The position numbers and the translations under genes are program-made. From Lasiosphaeria ovina (Eukaryota > Ascomycota > Sordariomycetes > Sordariales > Lasiosphaeriaceae): DNA of 64,000 nucleotides. Location: positions 2,108,001-2,172,000 of the forward strand of contig JAULSN010000002.1 in assembly GCA_033439765.1 (NCBI GenBank). The letters are read 5' to 3'. Positions 1 to 12,367 of this stretch are shown here, one piece after another. A model generated the notes under the pieces. That model worked only from the letters and a program-made list of their open reading frames with translations, was not told the origin of the DNA and searched no databases. The stretch's first letter is position 1. Each line of letters opens with the position of its first letter.

Positions 1-1215
1 CGCGCTAGTCGGCCGCTCCGTAACTTGCTGCGCCCGGAGGACACTCGGGTTGGGTGCAACTCCGCCTGATCCAGGCGCCTTCCGCGCCCATCCAGCTTGA
101 GATTCACCAACTACCGGGGAGGTGACCAGCTCCTGCGGCGATGCGGCTAAAGGGCTGTTTCTAGGTGAAGGAATGTTCTCGCGCTCAGCCTGTTCGATCA
201 TGATGTTCTCTTTTTCCTTAAGCCCCGGAGGCAAGGTCGGCATAGGGGGTCGGTCACGGTCACGGTCTTGGTCGTCTATCGAATCGCGCGATGTCCCGGT
301 AGCACTCGTTGCGTAAGTAGTGACACTAAACCGAGATGGAGGAGGTACCCAGGTATCGTTGGACGGTGCGAGGCTGTTTGCGTTGGGGTTGTGAAGAGGA
401 GGGGTCGGGGGGGCCTCTGCTGGTTGGGAATAGACCGACGAGATAGAGTCTTGCTGATGGTGGGCTTTGACATGCGCTGGTGGTGGTTTCCTGCGGATGA
501 CGTTTTTCTCGTGCGAGCCAAGATTTGATTTTGGGCTCAAAGGGGAACTGGGAAGTTTTGCTAGGCCGTCGCGGGCCAGTTCTTTGGCTGCTAGCGTCGG
601 CGCATCTCCTCCCACGGGGTTGCCAGAGAGCGGAGGACTTGGAAAGTTCCCATCGCCATGAGACGGCGGACTCGTGGAGGGTGGTGGGGACAGCTGGGAT
701 GAGGGGACAACTTGCCTCACGGTGGCGCCGCGAGGCCCCGTACCGGTGGCCGTTTCAGACCCCGGAGGGCTAACAGGGGGTGTCTGTCCACGCCTCGGCG
801 CCACCACTGCAGACTTGGGTCCGGGCGCAAAGGATGGCGACACGACTCTCCTGTTGCTTTTATCGGGAATCCGCAAAGGTGCCACAGCGGGATTGTCGCG
901 CACGGGGTCGACAATTGTTGTCCGCCCACTCGCCCCACGCCAGCCGGGGCGGGATGACGCGAATGCGCCGGCTGCGGGGTCCGCATCGGGCTCCTTTCCC
1001 CCGGCCTTTTTGGTCATCCTCCGAACTCTATCGCCGAACGATGTGACTACAGCGGATGGACTTCTCTGTGCCGGAGCCGGTGACTGTGACATGACGCCCA
1101 AGCCCTGCGCAAACGCGGCGGGCTTGACTTGTGACGGCCGGCCGTGCGCAGCGGTTGTCCGCTCGCCAGTGATCGGATCCCAGCGGGGCCCGTCCTGTGC
1201 GGGTTGGTTCTGAAC

Positions 1216-1251
<36 letters not shown>

Positions 1252-2473
1252 GTGCTGTTGCTGTCGTGATGGCGGACGGTCCTTTATAAGGGCGTCGCGT
1301 AGGGCCGCGTCGGACTGTTGGCGCCGGGCTCGGCGCATCATTGGGATATTGGTGGCAGCTTTGCTCTGGGGCGGGGAAGCTTGTCGCGGTTCCTGGACAG
1401 ACATGCGATTGGCCTTGCGGTTCCTTGAGGAGCCGGGCTCAAACTGCGATGTCTCGGGAGGGTCATCCTCTATGGGGGATACGTCATCGCCCTGGTACCG
1501 GTATGCCCCGCCGGAGTCTGGCTCGGGAGAGCTCGGTGGCGAGATGTCGTCGGCCGCCCCATACCGGTGATTGTATTTGGTCGCCAGGTTTGCGGAATAG
1601 CTCGCCGCCGGCGCAGCAGGGAATTGCGTGTAGACTGCAGACGCTGGCCGAAGGTTAGTGCGTAGTGCAAGGCGGTTTGGGTTTCGCGGGGGCGGTTCCT
1701 GCACGGCAGGGGCAGATGAGGTTTCGCTGTGAGTCGGAGAGGGGTGACGGTGTTAGCTTTTTGAGTCTCGAGAAATTAAGAGAGAAAATGAAGTTTCAGA
1801 AAACACGCTTTGAAGACGCTCAAATTGGAGAAACGGCGGGCTCGGCGTGTGCATTAGGAATGAAGGGTTTAAAGTGGCCGAACTTTATTAGAGAGCTGCG
1901 GCTTCCCCCAGAAAAAGAACGGCGGACTGCGGGCAGGTATGACGAGTGGAGGGGTAAGCTGATGGGTGCACTGGGCTGCCTGGCGCGCACTTGTGGCAGC
2001 CCCCCACCTGAGGTTGAGGTGGCCGTTACATCTCTGCTGGACGGGCAGGCACGCTGCGCATCACCCCAAACCGGTGCGCTCTGCGTGTCGGACAAAGACA
2101 GTGGAGTGCCCGGTCCAGGTGGTGCGCAGGCCCTGCCACCACCAAAGCCCCTTCTAATCAAATCCAAGGGGAAAAGGGGGTCGGGTCGGGCCTCGCTCAG
2201 CTTGCCAGGTGAAAGAAAGACCAACAAACGCACATCCACACGCACATGGGCGCACACACACAGGCACACTTACAGCTGGGATTGCAGAAACTCTCTCGGC
2301 GGTCTCGGGGGCGGCGGTCCGCCCTTGATTGAATAGCTGTATCCTCCTCGCGAGGTAGCCGCATTGTTGTTGCCGCCCAATCCCACGATGTAGCCCGCGC
2401 GCATTCTGTCGCCGTCAAGCGGGCTGCCGGCTCTGTGCGGGGCCGTCTTGAGTCTGTCCCACATGGTGAGCAT
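1..2473 (-). CDS. Disordered polyglutamine protein of unknown function (C-terminus beyond window)
   Basis: I do not recognise this protein. Two exons are visible: 2473-2274 and 1726-1, running off the left edge. Between them is a 547-bp intron with donor GTAAGT at 2273-2268, branch GCTAAC and acceptor CACAG ending at 1727. About 642 codons are open without a stop. The N-terminus (MWDRLKTAPHRAG, then Gly/Asn-rich and a PPPPRPPR stretch) is followed by Pro/Ser-rich, basic, low-complexity sequence, a pure glutamine run encoded at about 1217-1262, and the motif RWDPITGE directly after it. Further on come many SP and TPP sites, an acidic-basic DRDRDRDR run and a Thr/Ser-rich region. No folded domain is evident in the visible part. 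The start could be either of two in-frame Met codons (2473 or 2464). The absence of stops over 1.7 kb, the clean splice junction and the codon-regular polyQ make it a real gene. Function cannot be inferred; a scaffold or regulatory protein is possible. Confidence 0.78.
1214..1263. repeat. CAG/CTG trinucleotide repeat (polyglutamine)
   Basis: An almost uninterrupted CTG run on the plus strand reads CAG on the coding minus strand. It gives about a dozen consecutive glutamines plus interrupted QQQHQQ flanks in the partial protein at the left edge. Pure tracts of this kind usually vary in length between isolates. Confidence 0.9.
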
Positions 2474-5400
2474 GGTGGAATGCCGTTGTCGCTCGCTCGG
2501 GTCGGGTCCAGTAGCCTCAGACCCAGGATCTGGCGCGTCGCATCTGCTCTCCGCGACCTGTACAGCGCCTTTTAATGAGAATATCGTCCTGGCCGCAACT
2601 TGCAGGTGGTTGTGTCCTTCCTTCCTTTCCAGCCGTCGTCCCGATTGTGGGGTCCTGGTACACGGACGTAGGTTGCCGGTCGGTACCGGAGTAGAGCTTG
2701 TTGATTGGGTTGCGACTAAGATCCGATCTACGGCAGTGCCGAGTGGCAGGCCCTCGTTAGATCGTCAAAGTGGTGGTTTGAGCCAGACAAGAGCGGGCGC
2801 ATTGAATAACTCGAGCTTTGTCCGTGTCGATCTCGAAGGGTGAAAAGAATGTTGTTGGTGGGCCAGAGTGCTGTACGTATTCGGGCTCAGCAAAGGGCAG
2901 CGAAGGAGGCAGGGTAAAATAAACTAATAGACGAGAGTCGTTGGTTGTTGCCCTGGGCGCAATGAGAGACAAATGGGGAAAGTGGAGAGGGAGTGTTGAC
3001 AAGCAAAGAGAAAGATTGGACGGGAATTGATCTGGCAATGGAGGGGCTATGCACCTTATTAATTATAAAACAACTAGTTAAGAATTAATGATGGAGGTTG
3101 GAAGGCAAGGCAGCAAGAATACGTTGTTTGTTTGTTGACTTTGGCGTCGAACAAATTGCAAGACGGGTGCGGTTGGCCTGGCCGTTTTTTCCAGCCCAGG
3201 GGAGGGCATCAAATCAACACTGGACTGCAAGTGACCTCCTCCCGTCCTCATAGGCATGGGAGCAGCTGGATGGATGGCTTTTGGGCTTCGGGACCCCGGC
3301 CGTCGTCGGCAAGGCCCACCTCGGTATTTCTTTCTGCCTCTGTTTTCTGGTCGAGTGCGATTTCGCCAGTCATCAGCCCGGCTGCCCTCGCCGAGTGTGC
3401 GGCGCGATACGGCGCTGGTCGTGTTCACTGGCCCGCACTTCCTAGGGCGGGCGGGTAGCGCGCGATTCGGGGCGTCACGCGCTGGAGGCCTGCGCTAGAG
3501 TCGTTGGTCTCGCTCTTCCCAGCCCGGGTAGTTGTCCGTGGATGAAACAAGCCGCGCCCTGCGGGAGCTTACTTGGTTGGGTCCCGAGTGGGGTTGGGGT
3601 TGGGTTGGGGGGAAGCGGTCACCTGGCGGGTGGCCTTGGGCAATGGATGCGAGCGGCGTAAGGTTGTAAGTACTATGGCATTCCGGGCAAGCAAACATGC
3701 AGAATTTGGACGAAAAGGTCTGGACTGGGAAAGGGGAGGGAAAGAAAGAAAGGAATTGGAATTTCCAACAGCTCGTCGTGGTGATTGCAGGCTTCTAAAG
3801 TCATATACACTACATGGAGTGCACGGTTCTGTAGGAATTATGAACAACCTACATACATTGAGATACCCCCACCATTTCATCTCAGCGGGCAGAGACTCAA
3901 TCTGCAAGGGCCCCGGAAGCATTCCACTCCAGTAGCAGACTCGGCGGTGGCTGCTGATCTCTGCCACCGGTGCTGTCATGACATCCCATCATCCATTGCT
4001 CTTTCAGCCGCTTATGCCATCTGCTGCTGGTCAGACTTGAAGGGCCCGCGCCGTGCGTCAGCGTGTCAGCCGGGGGGACGGCTGGATCGCACGGGGACAG
4101 AATCCAATGGGGGCGCCCCGACTGAACGGCATCAGGCACCGGAGCAAACAGCCATGGCCCCCCTCCACGTGTGTCTGTCTTAGTGATGTGCCTGCCTTAG
4201 TGTATGTATACTAGTACTGTATGTATCTGTACATACATACATACATGACGCAGCCAGTCGGCTGCACTCTGGGCCGCCCAAGCAGACAAAACTGAGGCGC
4301 TCTACGGGCCGTTGACGTCGTACACCACTCCGTTCCCGGCTGTATTGGGGCCAGTCCGGTTTTACCTTGGATGGGTAGGTTGCGAGGAACGACTGATGTC
4401 TGCCGTGTCCAACATGGCCGTTCGAGGACGGGCAGTCAGCAGTTGTTGCGTGCGCTAACTTGAAGCATTGGGTGGGGTGGTTATTCCGACGGAAGGAACC
4501 TTGGAAGGTAAGGTAGGTATTTTTGGAAATGGAATGGAACGACAGAAAGGGGCAAGGCTCGTGTTTCACTGATTAGCCCCGCTGAAGCCGGCTGGTCACC
4601 ATGAGGCACGGGCAGACCACCACAGGCATGCCTATGGGGCACAGGCCATCATTAGCGACCTGTTACGGCTTCGGGCGCCGGCGTAGGCGTGCTGTCGCTG
4701 GATGCCCTGCATGAGATGCTGCGAACCGGTGGTTTACGCTACTGTATGGATGTGCAGACAGTGGAGTACTTCGTACCTTAGGTTGGCAGGCGTTCATTAG
4801 CGGCATACCCCGCCTACTTGTGCCTCCACCGCCTTGCGGGACCCATGCTATTTTCACGGCCATCCTCGCCCCGGGCGGGCAGGCGCATCGACGGACAACC
4901 AACCGCCGCGCCTGAGCTTAGCTGAGATGGATGAAATTGCCTCTTGGCCCGCTCCCAGTTTTACCTGGTCCCGATCGCAGAACTGAATCTGGTACGGATA
5001 AGTATGGGAAATCTCCGACAGCCCTGCGTCTGGGCCGTGGCCGTGGGAGGATTGATCTTGGAAGCGTCGCTGGTCCGTCGAATGGTTCGATGAATTCTGC
5101 CGGCGCAAATCGTCGATGCCAGCTCCGCAAGTTTGGCCTGCGGCTGCGGGACTCCGCCTTGGTGCTGAGAGCTTGGCGCACCTGGGAGCGCGGGCGCCCG
5201 TGATCAACGGATCCGCGACAGAGACCCAAGACACCCCGCAAGCCTAGACTCAGCCGGCCGGGAATGTGTGCAGGGGTGTTCCCAGTCTTAATCAACCCCG
5301 ACGCTTGTCTATTTTTCCTTTTCGTCTTCCTTCTCTCTCAAACCGACCTTCTCGCTGCTAGCTCTTGCAGCTCTAACAGCCGGAAACTGTCCGGTTGTTT

Positions 5401-7488
5401 GGGCTTTGGCTTGTACAACCAACACGTCGCCATAGCCGAAGCTTGCCAGCAAAAAGCCAGGGTTTCATCGACATGACGACCAAATCGAGGTCAAGACTGA
5501 GCTATTTCGTCAAAGCCCGATTCTTGCGGCGGCGAGCAAAAGTGTTGGTCCAATATTAGGTCGTCAGGCGGCGCAGGCATGCAGCGTTACTCGAAGGCCA
5601 CTGAAAGGTTGGCCCTAAATAATTCCATCAGTACCTACAGTACGGGCTAAACGTACTGTAAGGTATGTATCCATTGTACGGTCATACTTCGCACCTTCCA
5701 GCTCGTAGGTACTTGGGGTTTCCAATTGGCACCTTACCTTCAGGTACCCTACCTACTTTTGCCCTTACATCCACGATACCAACTTCATACTCGCTCCAGG
5801 GCCCGCTCTCCATCTCTCGGTTACGTTACAAAGGCAGTGGACTGGACTGAGACACTATTTGGGTGCCGGCGACGGGAGGTGTGGGAGGTATGGCCTGTGC
5901 CTGCCTGCCCGCCCGCCCCCGGACGGCATTCCCGCGGCGTGGAGACAGACGCCATCAGATTATTGACTTGGCAGCTTCCAGTCTTTCGAATAGGGCAAAG
6001 GGCGCAAGGCACACACGATCGGCAATGGGTGTCTCAATGCATTCAGCTGGGGCATCTCCCAGGCCCTGGCTGCATCTCTAGCTTCTCATCCATTCCGACG
6101 CCGATCGAGGTGGGTGCCCTCGACGACGACAACCACGCACGACGATAGCGTCACCCCACCGTCCCACATCCGCATATCTCGACACAAAGCCATGGCGCAG
6201 CCAGATAATTAGTCCATCTCAGATACGTATCTTGGCAGGCGGATCACATCACCGCCAGGTCAGGCCAAGTAAGGTCCCTTGTGAAGTTGTGTTACACTGA
6301 TTACCCGCAGACTTACACCACTACACAGTACCCCATACATACATACATGCCTACACCTGTCATCGGCAAATAGGTAGGGCCATTTTTCCTCTGCGGGGGA
6401 AGGAATTGGCGCCAGTAGCACCCGCCAAAGACATCCCCCAGACGAAGATCGGCAACTCAGAACTCAAACACCACCGGCTACCTATCCCCGCTGTGAAATG
6501 GTACCAAGTGAGCTAGCTCATGCTCGACGCTTGATCCACACATTTATAGACTTAGACTCACTCCGTGTTCTGGGCCGCAAGCGACCCGGCACAGCATTAG
6601 CTTGGCTTCTTTATTACAAAGATAGGTAATCCAGGGCAGACACACAAGAGGATGCAGGTTGCTGCTTGGCACTACTACCGAGCCGAGTGGTGCCAGTGCC
6701 AACGCAACCCCAGACGTTGCACTGCTACCATCATGGTCAAGCCTCCGAAACTTACAAAGTGGCTGAGGCAGATTAAACCGCCCGTAGCGCGTTACACAAA
6801 CCGCGCTTATTGCCGCTAAGTTGTACCTCAGAATCTCTCGGCATCTTCAGTCAGCCATCTCATCACAGTAGCCCGCAGTCGGATCCGGCTTATGAAGAAG
6901 CCCCACTTTCATGCCTACAATTCCATACAATTCCAGTTATATCTCATCAGGTACCCACCAGTTTGCGGCCCAGTGAGAGAACCCATAAGAACATCGTGTT
7001 TGAAAACGGGGTGTCGATGAATCCGGAGATGAGCTCATCTCGAAAAGGACCGCTATTCGAGTTGTGTGCTTTTTTTCAGTCATTGATGATGACAAGAGTG
7101 GCTCACATGATTTATCAATTGCCATGTACTTCCGGAAATAGTGAAGAGAAACGAATTTATCATGAAATATTAATTCTCTCATGCCATGTGAGATTGTGCT
7201 CTGCAAAGCATTCATAACTCCTGATCGCGACTTCAAATCTTATTTGTTTTCAGAAGCGGGGAGGACTGAACAGACCATAACTATCTCGTGCCTGTGACTG
7301 CGTGAGTCAAAGGTAGGAGAACTCCCTGACCGATGATGAACGTACTTGATTACCTCATGGTGCCAAGCTGGGGCAAAATGGCAAAGATTCATTCAAGGGC
7401 ACAGTCAGAGAATCTCTTCGCTCATCTCATCGCCATCGACATGTTTCCATCATAGTCGCCGACTCGTCCTGACAAGAATGGCAGACCT

Positions 7489-7509
7489 GGGGGGGGGGGG
7501 GGGGGGGGG
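7489..7509. repeat. Poly-G homopolymer (21 bases)
   Basis: An uninterrupted run of G lies inside the gene-free interval. Its exact length is unreliable in most sequencing methods. It has no coding role that I can see. Confidence 0.9.
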
Positions 7510-7705
7510 AGTATTGCTCTTGCAAAGTCTAGAATAGTCGTCTACGGATTTCTGGTTCCGGAAAGCAGTTGCCATCCCTCCCTCTCCATATACCTGAATC
7601 AATACGGATGGGTACTGGGCTCTGGAGACTATCGCCGCATATGCAAGGCTTCCTAGCTAACACCAATATTTCTTATACCCAAGAGTACTAACGTTGTATT
7701 TCCAC

Positions 7706-7761
7706 TAATGGAAGTAGGGTAATGGAAGTAGGGTAATGGGAGCAGGGTAATGGAAGCATGG
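7706..7761. repeat. Four tandem copies of a 14-bp unit
   Basis: The unit TAATGGAAGTAGGG occurs at 7706-7719 and 7720-7733, then with substitutions at 7734-7747 and 7748-7761. It lies about 160 bp downstream of the stop codon of the minus-strand receptor gene, so probably within or just beyond its 3' UTR. Confidence 0.9.
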
Positions 7762-7917
7762 AATTAATAGGTTGAGGCACAAAGTATAAGCAGAAAAAGA
7801 AAAACCGGTGAGAACGGGGTTACAAGATTCCGTGTCTCACATCTTGAACACATTGTTCAATCTTTTTCAATTTGAACTTGATTTTTTGCTTCTTAGTTTT
7901 GACTACCTCAGAGCACA

Positions 7918-9647
7918 CTAGACGGGCTGCCGAGTCTCCTCCTTCTCCGAGTCGGTCATGAACATGGACGGGATGTTCATGTCCGACCCGTTCGACTCCT
8001 GGTAAGAGCCCACATTGTTCTTCAGTGATTCCCCGTGCCGTTGTTTCCGCCGGCCCACATTCGGCTCGACGACGACGCTGGTGACCATGTCCATCTGTAT
8101 GATCATGTCATTTGGAGCGCCGACCATCTTCCCCCTGAGCGACTCCTCACTCGCCGTGCTGGCCTGCCGCCGGGCCAACCGCCGGCCTGTGAACCTGCCA
8201 TCCAAGCCTAGCCTCTTCCACCCCGACGAACCACGATCGGCAGCAGCCCGGCTGCGGTTGAACACGCGGCCTTCCTCCTCTCTCGCCGGCTCCGTGTCCT
8301 GCTTCTGGCCGGCGGCACCCTCGACCCAGACCATGTTGCCGTACTTCCGGTCCGGCGGCGTGCGCATAAAGGTAAAGGTGCCTAGGCCCGTATCCTCGGC
8401 GTCGATGTCCGAGCCGAAGAGAAGGCGGCGCCGTGTCACACCCCAAAGCAGCACGTCCAGCCATCCGTTGCTGCTGATAAGAGCACCCGCGACGCAGAAG
8501 TACGACACGGGCACGTTAACACCCGCCATTGAAACTATGCGTCCGACAGCGAGCGGAGCAGTGCAAACGACATAGATGACGGGATAGAGCAGAAAGGCGT
8601 TGTGGTGGCCGCCAGAATGCACTTCGATCGCGGCGGTCGAGGAGTGGGCCCGGAGCGCTGTCTTCGGATCCATCGACCCAGAACCGGCCCCATTAGTAGT
8701 GCCTGTTTCGCTGTCGGTCAGAGAGGTGTTTGCATGAGCCCGCAGAGACTGGGAACGGTTGCGAAGGTGGAGGAAAATGAGCGTATAAACGATGCTCGTC
8801 ATGGCCAACGAGATGAAGATGAAGAGATAATGCAGGACAAGGCGGTAGGTGTCGTATTTGACATTCATCCAGCACTATGGTCGTATGCTAGTCAGCAAGG
8901 GCGAGGGCATATGAGAGACGGCGATCTCCCGAATCGGAGAGTGCTAGTCGCGACAAGACTCACCCACGCAGCTGCCCGGACATAAAACCCGCCATACTCT
9001 CTCCCGTTGTTCGTCATGACGGGCCCGAGAATTGCCAGCAGGTAATCGAAAACCCAAAGGCCGACAACCGTCAAGTTGAGGGCCCACTGTGGCGGCTTGT
9101 AGTTTCGCACAACGCCCAGGTAGGTGTGGAAGGCGATGGCAGTGATGAAACAGCTCGAAGCGAGATCCCCCGTCGATACCAGCCAGCCCTGAGCAAAGCA
9201 CGTGCGTGTGTGGACGTCGATGCCATTGCGCTGGCCGATCCAGACCCCGTTGAGAAGAAAGGCGGCCGACTGGTGAACGTCGGCGAGAAAGAGGTTGAAG
9301 ACCAAGACCAAGAACTGGTTGGGATGTGCCTTCTCCCTGTCAGGGAGTCCGCGGCGGCTGGCGTCCTGGCCGACAAAGTGGCGTTCCGCAAGACCGAGGG
9401 ACAAATCCACGGGGGTGGGCGCCGTGGCAGTTGCTCTCCGGGCTGTAGTCCTCCTCTCGATATGCCACCTTAGGAGTTTGAGAGTGAGATATAAGAGGAC
9501 GAAGTTGGATGACGCAAACGATATGCTCGCCAAGACGGTCACGGCTGTAAGTCCTTGGCGATGGCCCGCCGGCAGAGGAAAGAGACTGTCACTGTTTTTG
9601 TCCAGGAGGGAGTAGCCGTGGTTGTCCGCCATGATTAAACACAGCAA
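7918..9647 (-). CDS. Seven-transmembrane G-protein-coupled receptor (Git3/cAMP-receptor-like group)
   Basis: Probable plasma-membrane GPCR. Two exons, 9647-8964 and 8874-7918, are joined over an 89-bp intron (donor GTGAGT, branch GCTGAC, acceptor CATAG). They give about 546 residues; a second possible start is Met at 9632. Seven hydrophobic segments are visible: about residues 35-60 (TAVTVLASISF), 110-135 (FLVLVFNLFLADVHQSAAFL), 155-180 (GDLASSCFITAIAFHTYLG), 190-212 (LTVVGLWVFDYLLAILG), then in exon 2 LVLHYLFIFISLAMTSIVY, LLYPVIYVVCTAPLAVGRIV and CVAGALISSNGWLDVLLWG. The last is followed by a basic RRR and a tail of roughly 180 residues rich in Ser, Arg and acidic residues. A large loop rich in Ser/Thr and Gly separates helices 5 and 6. 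Topology and the paired cysteines in the extracellular region suit fungal glucose/cAMP-type receptors. Ligand and exact class are inference. No neighbour suggests a pathway. Confidence 0.8.
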
Positions 9648-12367
9648 CTGGCCTCCTTTGCGTCATGGGAACTGTGACGGTTTAGAGAGCCATGCGGTGG
9701 GAGCGAGAAAGTGGGCGTGTTGCTCCGCGTGTTGTTCCACGCCCCATTGGGCGGGAAAGATATGACTTAAGAGAGAATCACGGCGCAGTGTCGGGCATGG
9801 GATGAAGCCGCCACGTGCCTGCACGACAAAGATGCCTGGCGGTCGATGCAGATGCAGAACTGTAGATGCAGGTCCAGGTCCTGCCGATTGTTATGCCGAC
9901 TCGGCGAGCGCCCGCTCGAGCCGTCTGGCGGTGGCAGGCAGGTACTGAGAAGGAGGCAGGCAGTCGGGCTGGCTGGCAAGCTGGAAGCCGGCCGGTTCCC
10001 GCGTCTGGTCCCATGCAGATGCGGATGCAGCGTACTGTATGTAGTACTGAATACCCGTGGCACGAGCCGACTTGCAAACAGCTGTGCTTGGCGCTAAGAA
10101 AGAAGGTATGAGTGCCCGGTTTCAAGCTTCGGCGAACGGCACCATTTGCAGAATCCCTCACCTCTCATATCCGCCCCTCCAGACCGACAGACGTGGGTGG
10201 GACAGCCTGCGCTTTGGAGCGCAGACCCTCTAGTCCAGGTCTCTGGCCCTCGAGTAGTATTCGTTAGCAGTCGATCAATCCGTACGGGTATGCGGATAGC
10301 CAGGGTGTCGAACCTGGGTGGGAAAGCGAAGTCTCTCGGACCTCAGCCAACCACGACATGCAGTCTGCCGAACGGCCCAGTTGCTGTGCCTCAGCGTATT
10401 CCATGGTTCCTTCGAACTCGAACATGGGTCGAAGGGTCCTTTTCTCTCTCTGGTTATTAATTCCTTGCAGCAACCCATTGGATATCATGGTGCACTCATA
10501 GATCCGTGGTTGAAGTTATTCCGGAGGAGTGCAGAGTGCTCTCAAATGATTAAAGACACTTTAAATGTTGAAGAATTTCTCGGCACATCGGATAAAAAGC
10601 TTGTTTGAACTATAACAGGGACGAGGTTAAGTACAGTACGGAGTAAGAGGGGTGTGAACCGCACATCTCAGTGTCCAGAGGCGTTTGCAGGCCAGGCACT
10701 TTTACGGGTAATAACTTAGGTAACGAACGGTTGCTGACCATCGAACCCAGCAGGTAACACGAGCACAAAGCGATATAATTACTTTGAAATGTCGCAACGA
10801 TGGATCAAGGGCCGATCGCATGCCGCCCGCCACTTGGTCCCGAGGAAATAATATTCTGGTGGTTTGGAACTATGGGAAGCAGTCGACTGACTGACAGATG
10901 ACTGACTGCATGTGGTCATCATGCGTTGGAAGCAGGACCAGACCAGGGACACTCTCCCTAATCTGAAGCCCCCAAGCCCCCTTGGAGGGTTGAAATCGGC
11001 GGGCACGACTGTAAGGCAGAGTTGCTGCTTTTGGGAAACGGACCGATAAGTATGAGCAGTGGGCATTGTCTGTCATCGGCGCACGAACACCAGAGGGTTT
11101 CTCCCGAGGCAGTTCTCAAAGCTGAAGCCAGGTGCAAGTCCTGGTGGTCCGGTCCCTGAACTTGCATGCGGGGCTTGACTCGTCGACAGCGAGTTGGAGA
11201 GCGGAAATGCGGCTCTGGGCCAGTGAGCTCCAGGGCACGGCTCCCGACCGGGGTCCCATCGGGCTGCCCTGAGACGCTCGGGCTGCAAGGGCCACACGGC
11301 TGGCTGGCGACCCTGGAGCCCATAGGTCGATGAAACAAAAGGGCTGGGCAGTCGGTCGGGTCGCTGAAGAGGTTTGGACGGATACCGACCACACGGAAAC
11401 AGAAAAGAGATGATTCCCTCTCGGTATGGGCCAATGCCCGGAAAGCCTGGGTTGCAGTTCTTGGCATCGTCCCAAAGAACCTAAACAGGCAGCAGGGTCT
11501 AGAACTGAATTGGAAGCTCTGAATCAATTCGGCGCGTGGTCAATTCAAGCAAAAGGAGAAGATAACGACAGCATATCCGTACCTGCCTCACTCAGCATCG
11601 GTGTGTGTTCGAGAGGTCCTCTGTAAATTAGGTAGGTACAGTACCCTATGCAGGCCCTATATCACCTTCCTTTCGGGTCAGGTGGCGTTGTATGCGAACA
11701 TTCCAGTTCATAAAATGCTCCCCAACTTACACCAGTGAAAGCGAGGTGTGTGTGTGGGTTACGATGCTCGTGTTCCAGCTTGTGTGCCTGACCGAGTGCA
11801 AAAGTTCAATTGTGGGCTGCACGTGATTCAGTGCGTGACTGGCCCTGAAGCCTTCCTGTTCCCTTTGAGGCGGGCTTCATTCGTCGAAAATGGTGCAATC
11901 CGCGCTAGGCCCAAAATGGACGAGCTTGGAAAAGCATGCTCAAACTCATCGACGACGTCGACCCTTTTCTTCCTTTCCACACCTTCTCGTCACCAGTTCT
12001 GCATACTATGACACCGGGCAATTGCGTCTTATTTTTCGGTATTTTATTCGTATGAAATCGGCCGCAGTTTGGCCCTATCCAGCGAGAGAGGTATTTGTGC
12101 AACTGCCTCGCCTCCCGCTTATTACTCAATATTCCCAAGAGACCAAAATGACCAAAAAAGGGCAATGCCAAATACAGTGCCACAGGATCAGAGTGACGCT
12201 CCCGTCATTAGAGTCGGCGTTAGGGAAGTTACCGCTCAGTCTCATTCGTCATCCTCCATCATTGCCTCGTTTCCCAAAGAAAGAAAGAAAAAGCCAATAC
12301 GTACCCACGCTCTTGCTCGCTCCTCGTCGATAGCGGCGCTGGGCCCGAAGTCCTTCCCACACCTCTC
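9648..12367. other. Spacer between receptor and cysteine dioxygenase
   Basis: It should contain the receptor promoter at the left and the 3' UTR of the dioxygenase at the right. The longest frame (10958-11527, minus, 189 codons) has no recognisable features and I do not support it. AGGTA/TACAGTA-type short repeats appear near 11630-11650 and 10630. I see nothing else. Confidence 0.6.

Larger units (their letters stand above)
2474..7917. other. 5.4-kb interval without a convincing gene
   Basis: No open frame here has a plausible product, codon pattern or splice structure. Frames up to about 140 codons exist but are Pro/Arg/Ser-rich and lack recognisable motifs. The part next to 2473 is presumably promoter and 5' leader of the minus-strand polyQ gene. 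The part near 7917 should hold the receptor's 3' UTR. Scattered AGGTA/TACCT and TACATACATA tracts occur (for example 4200-4250, 5640-5760, 6330-6350), as often seen in sordariomycete spacers. A 21-base G run lies at 7489-7509 and four 14-bp tandem copies at 7706-7761. A non-coding RNA or a rapidly evolving short gene cannot be excluded. Confidence 0.6.

Noticed and set aside
1820..2269. Minus-strand frame of 149 codons in the first intron of the polyQ gene
   Set aside because: It lies between a good donor and acceptor; joining the flanking exons keeps the frame, whereas this frame starts in a CA-repeat and has no recognisable content.
10958..11527. Minus-strand frame of 189 codons in the receptor/dioxygenase spacer
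   Set aside because: No motif, irregular composition (Cys/Ser/Pro/Arg), no splice partner; not better than random.
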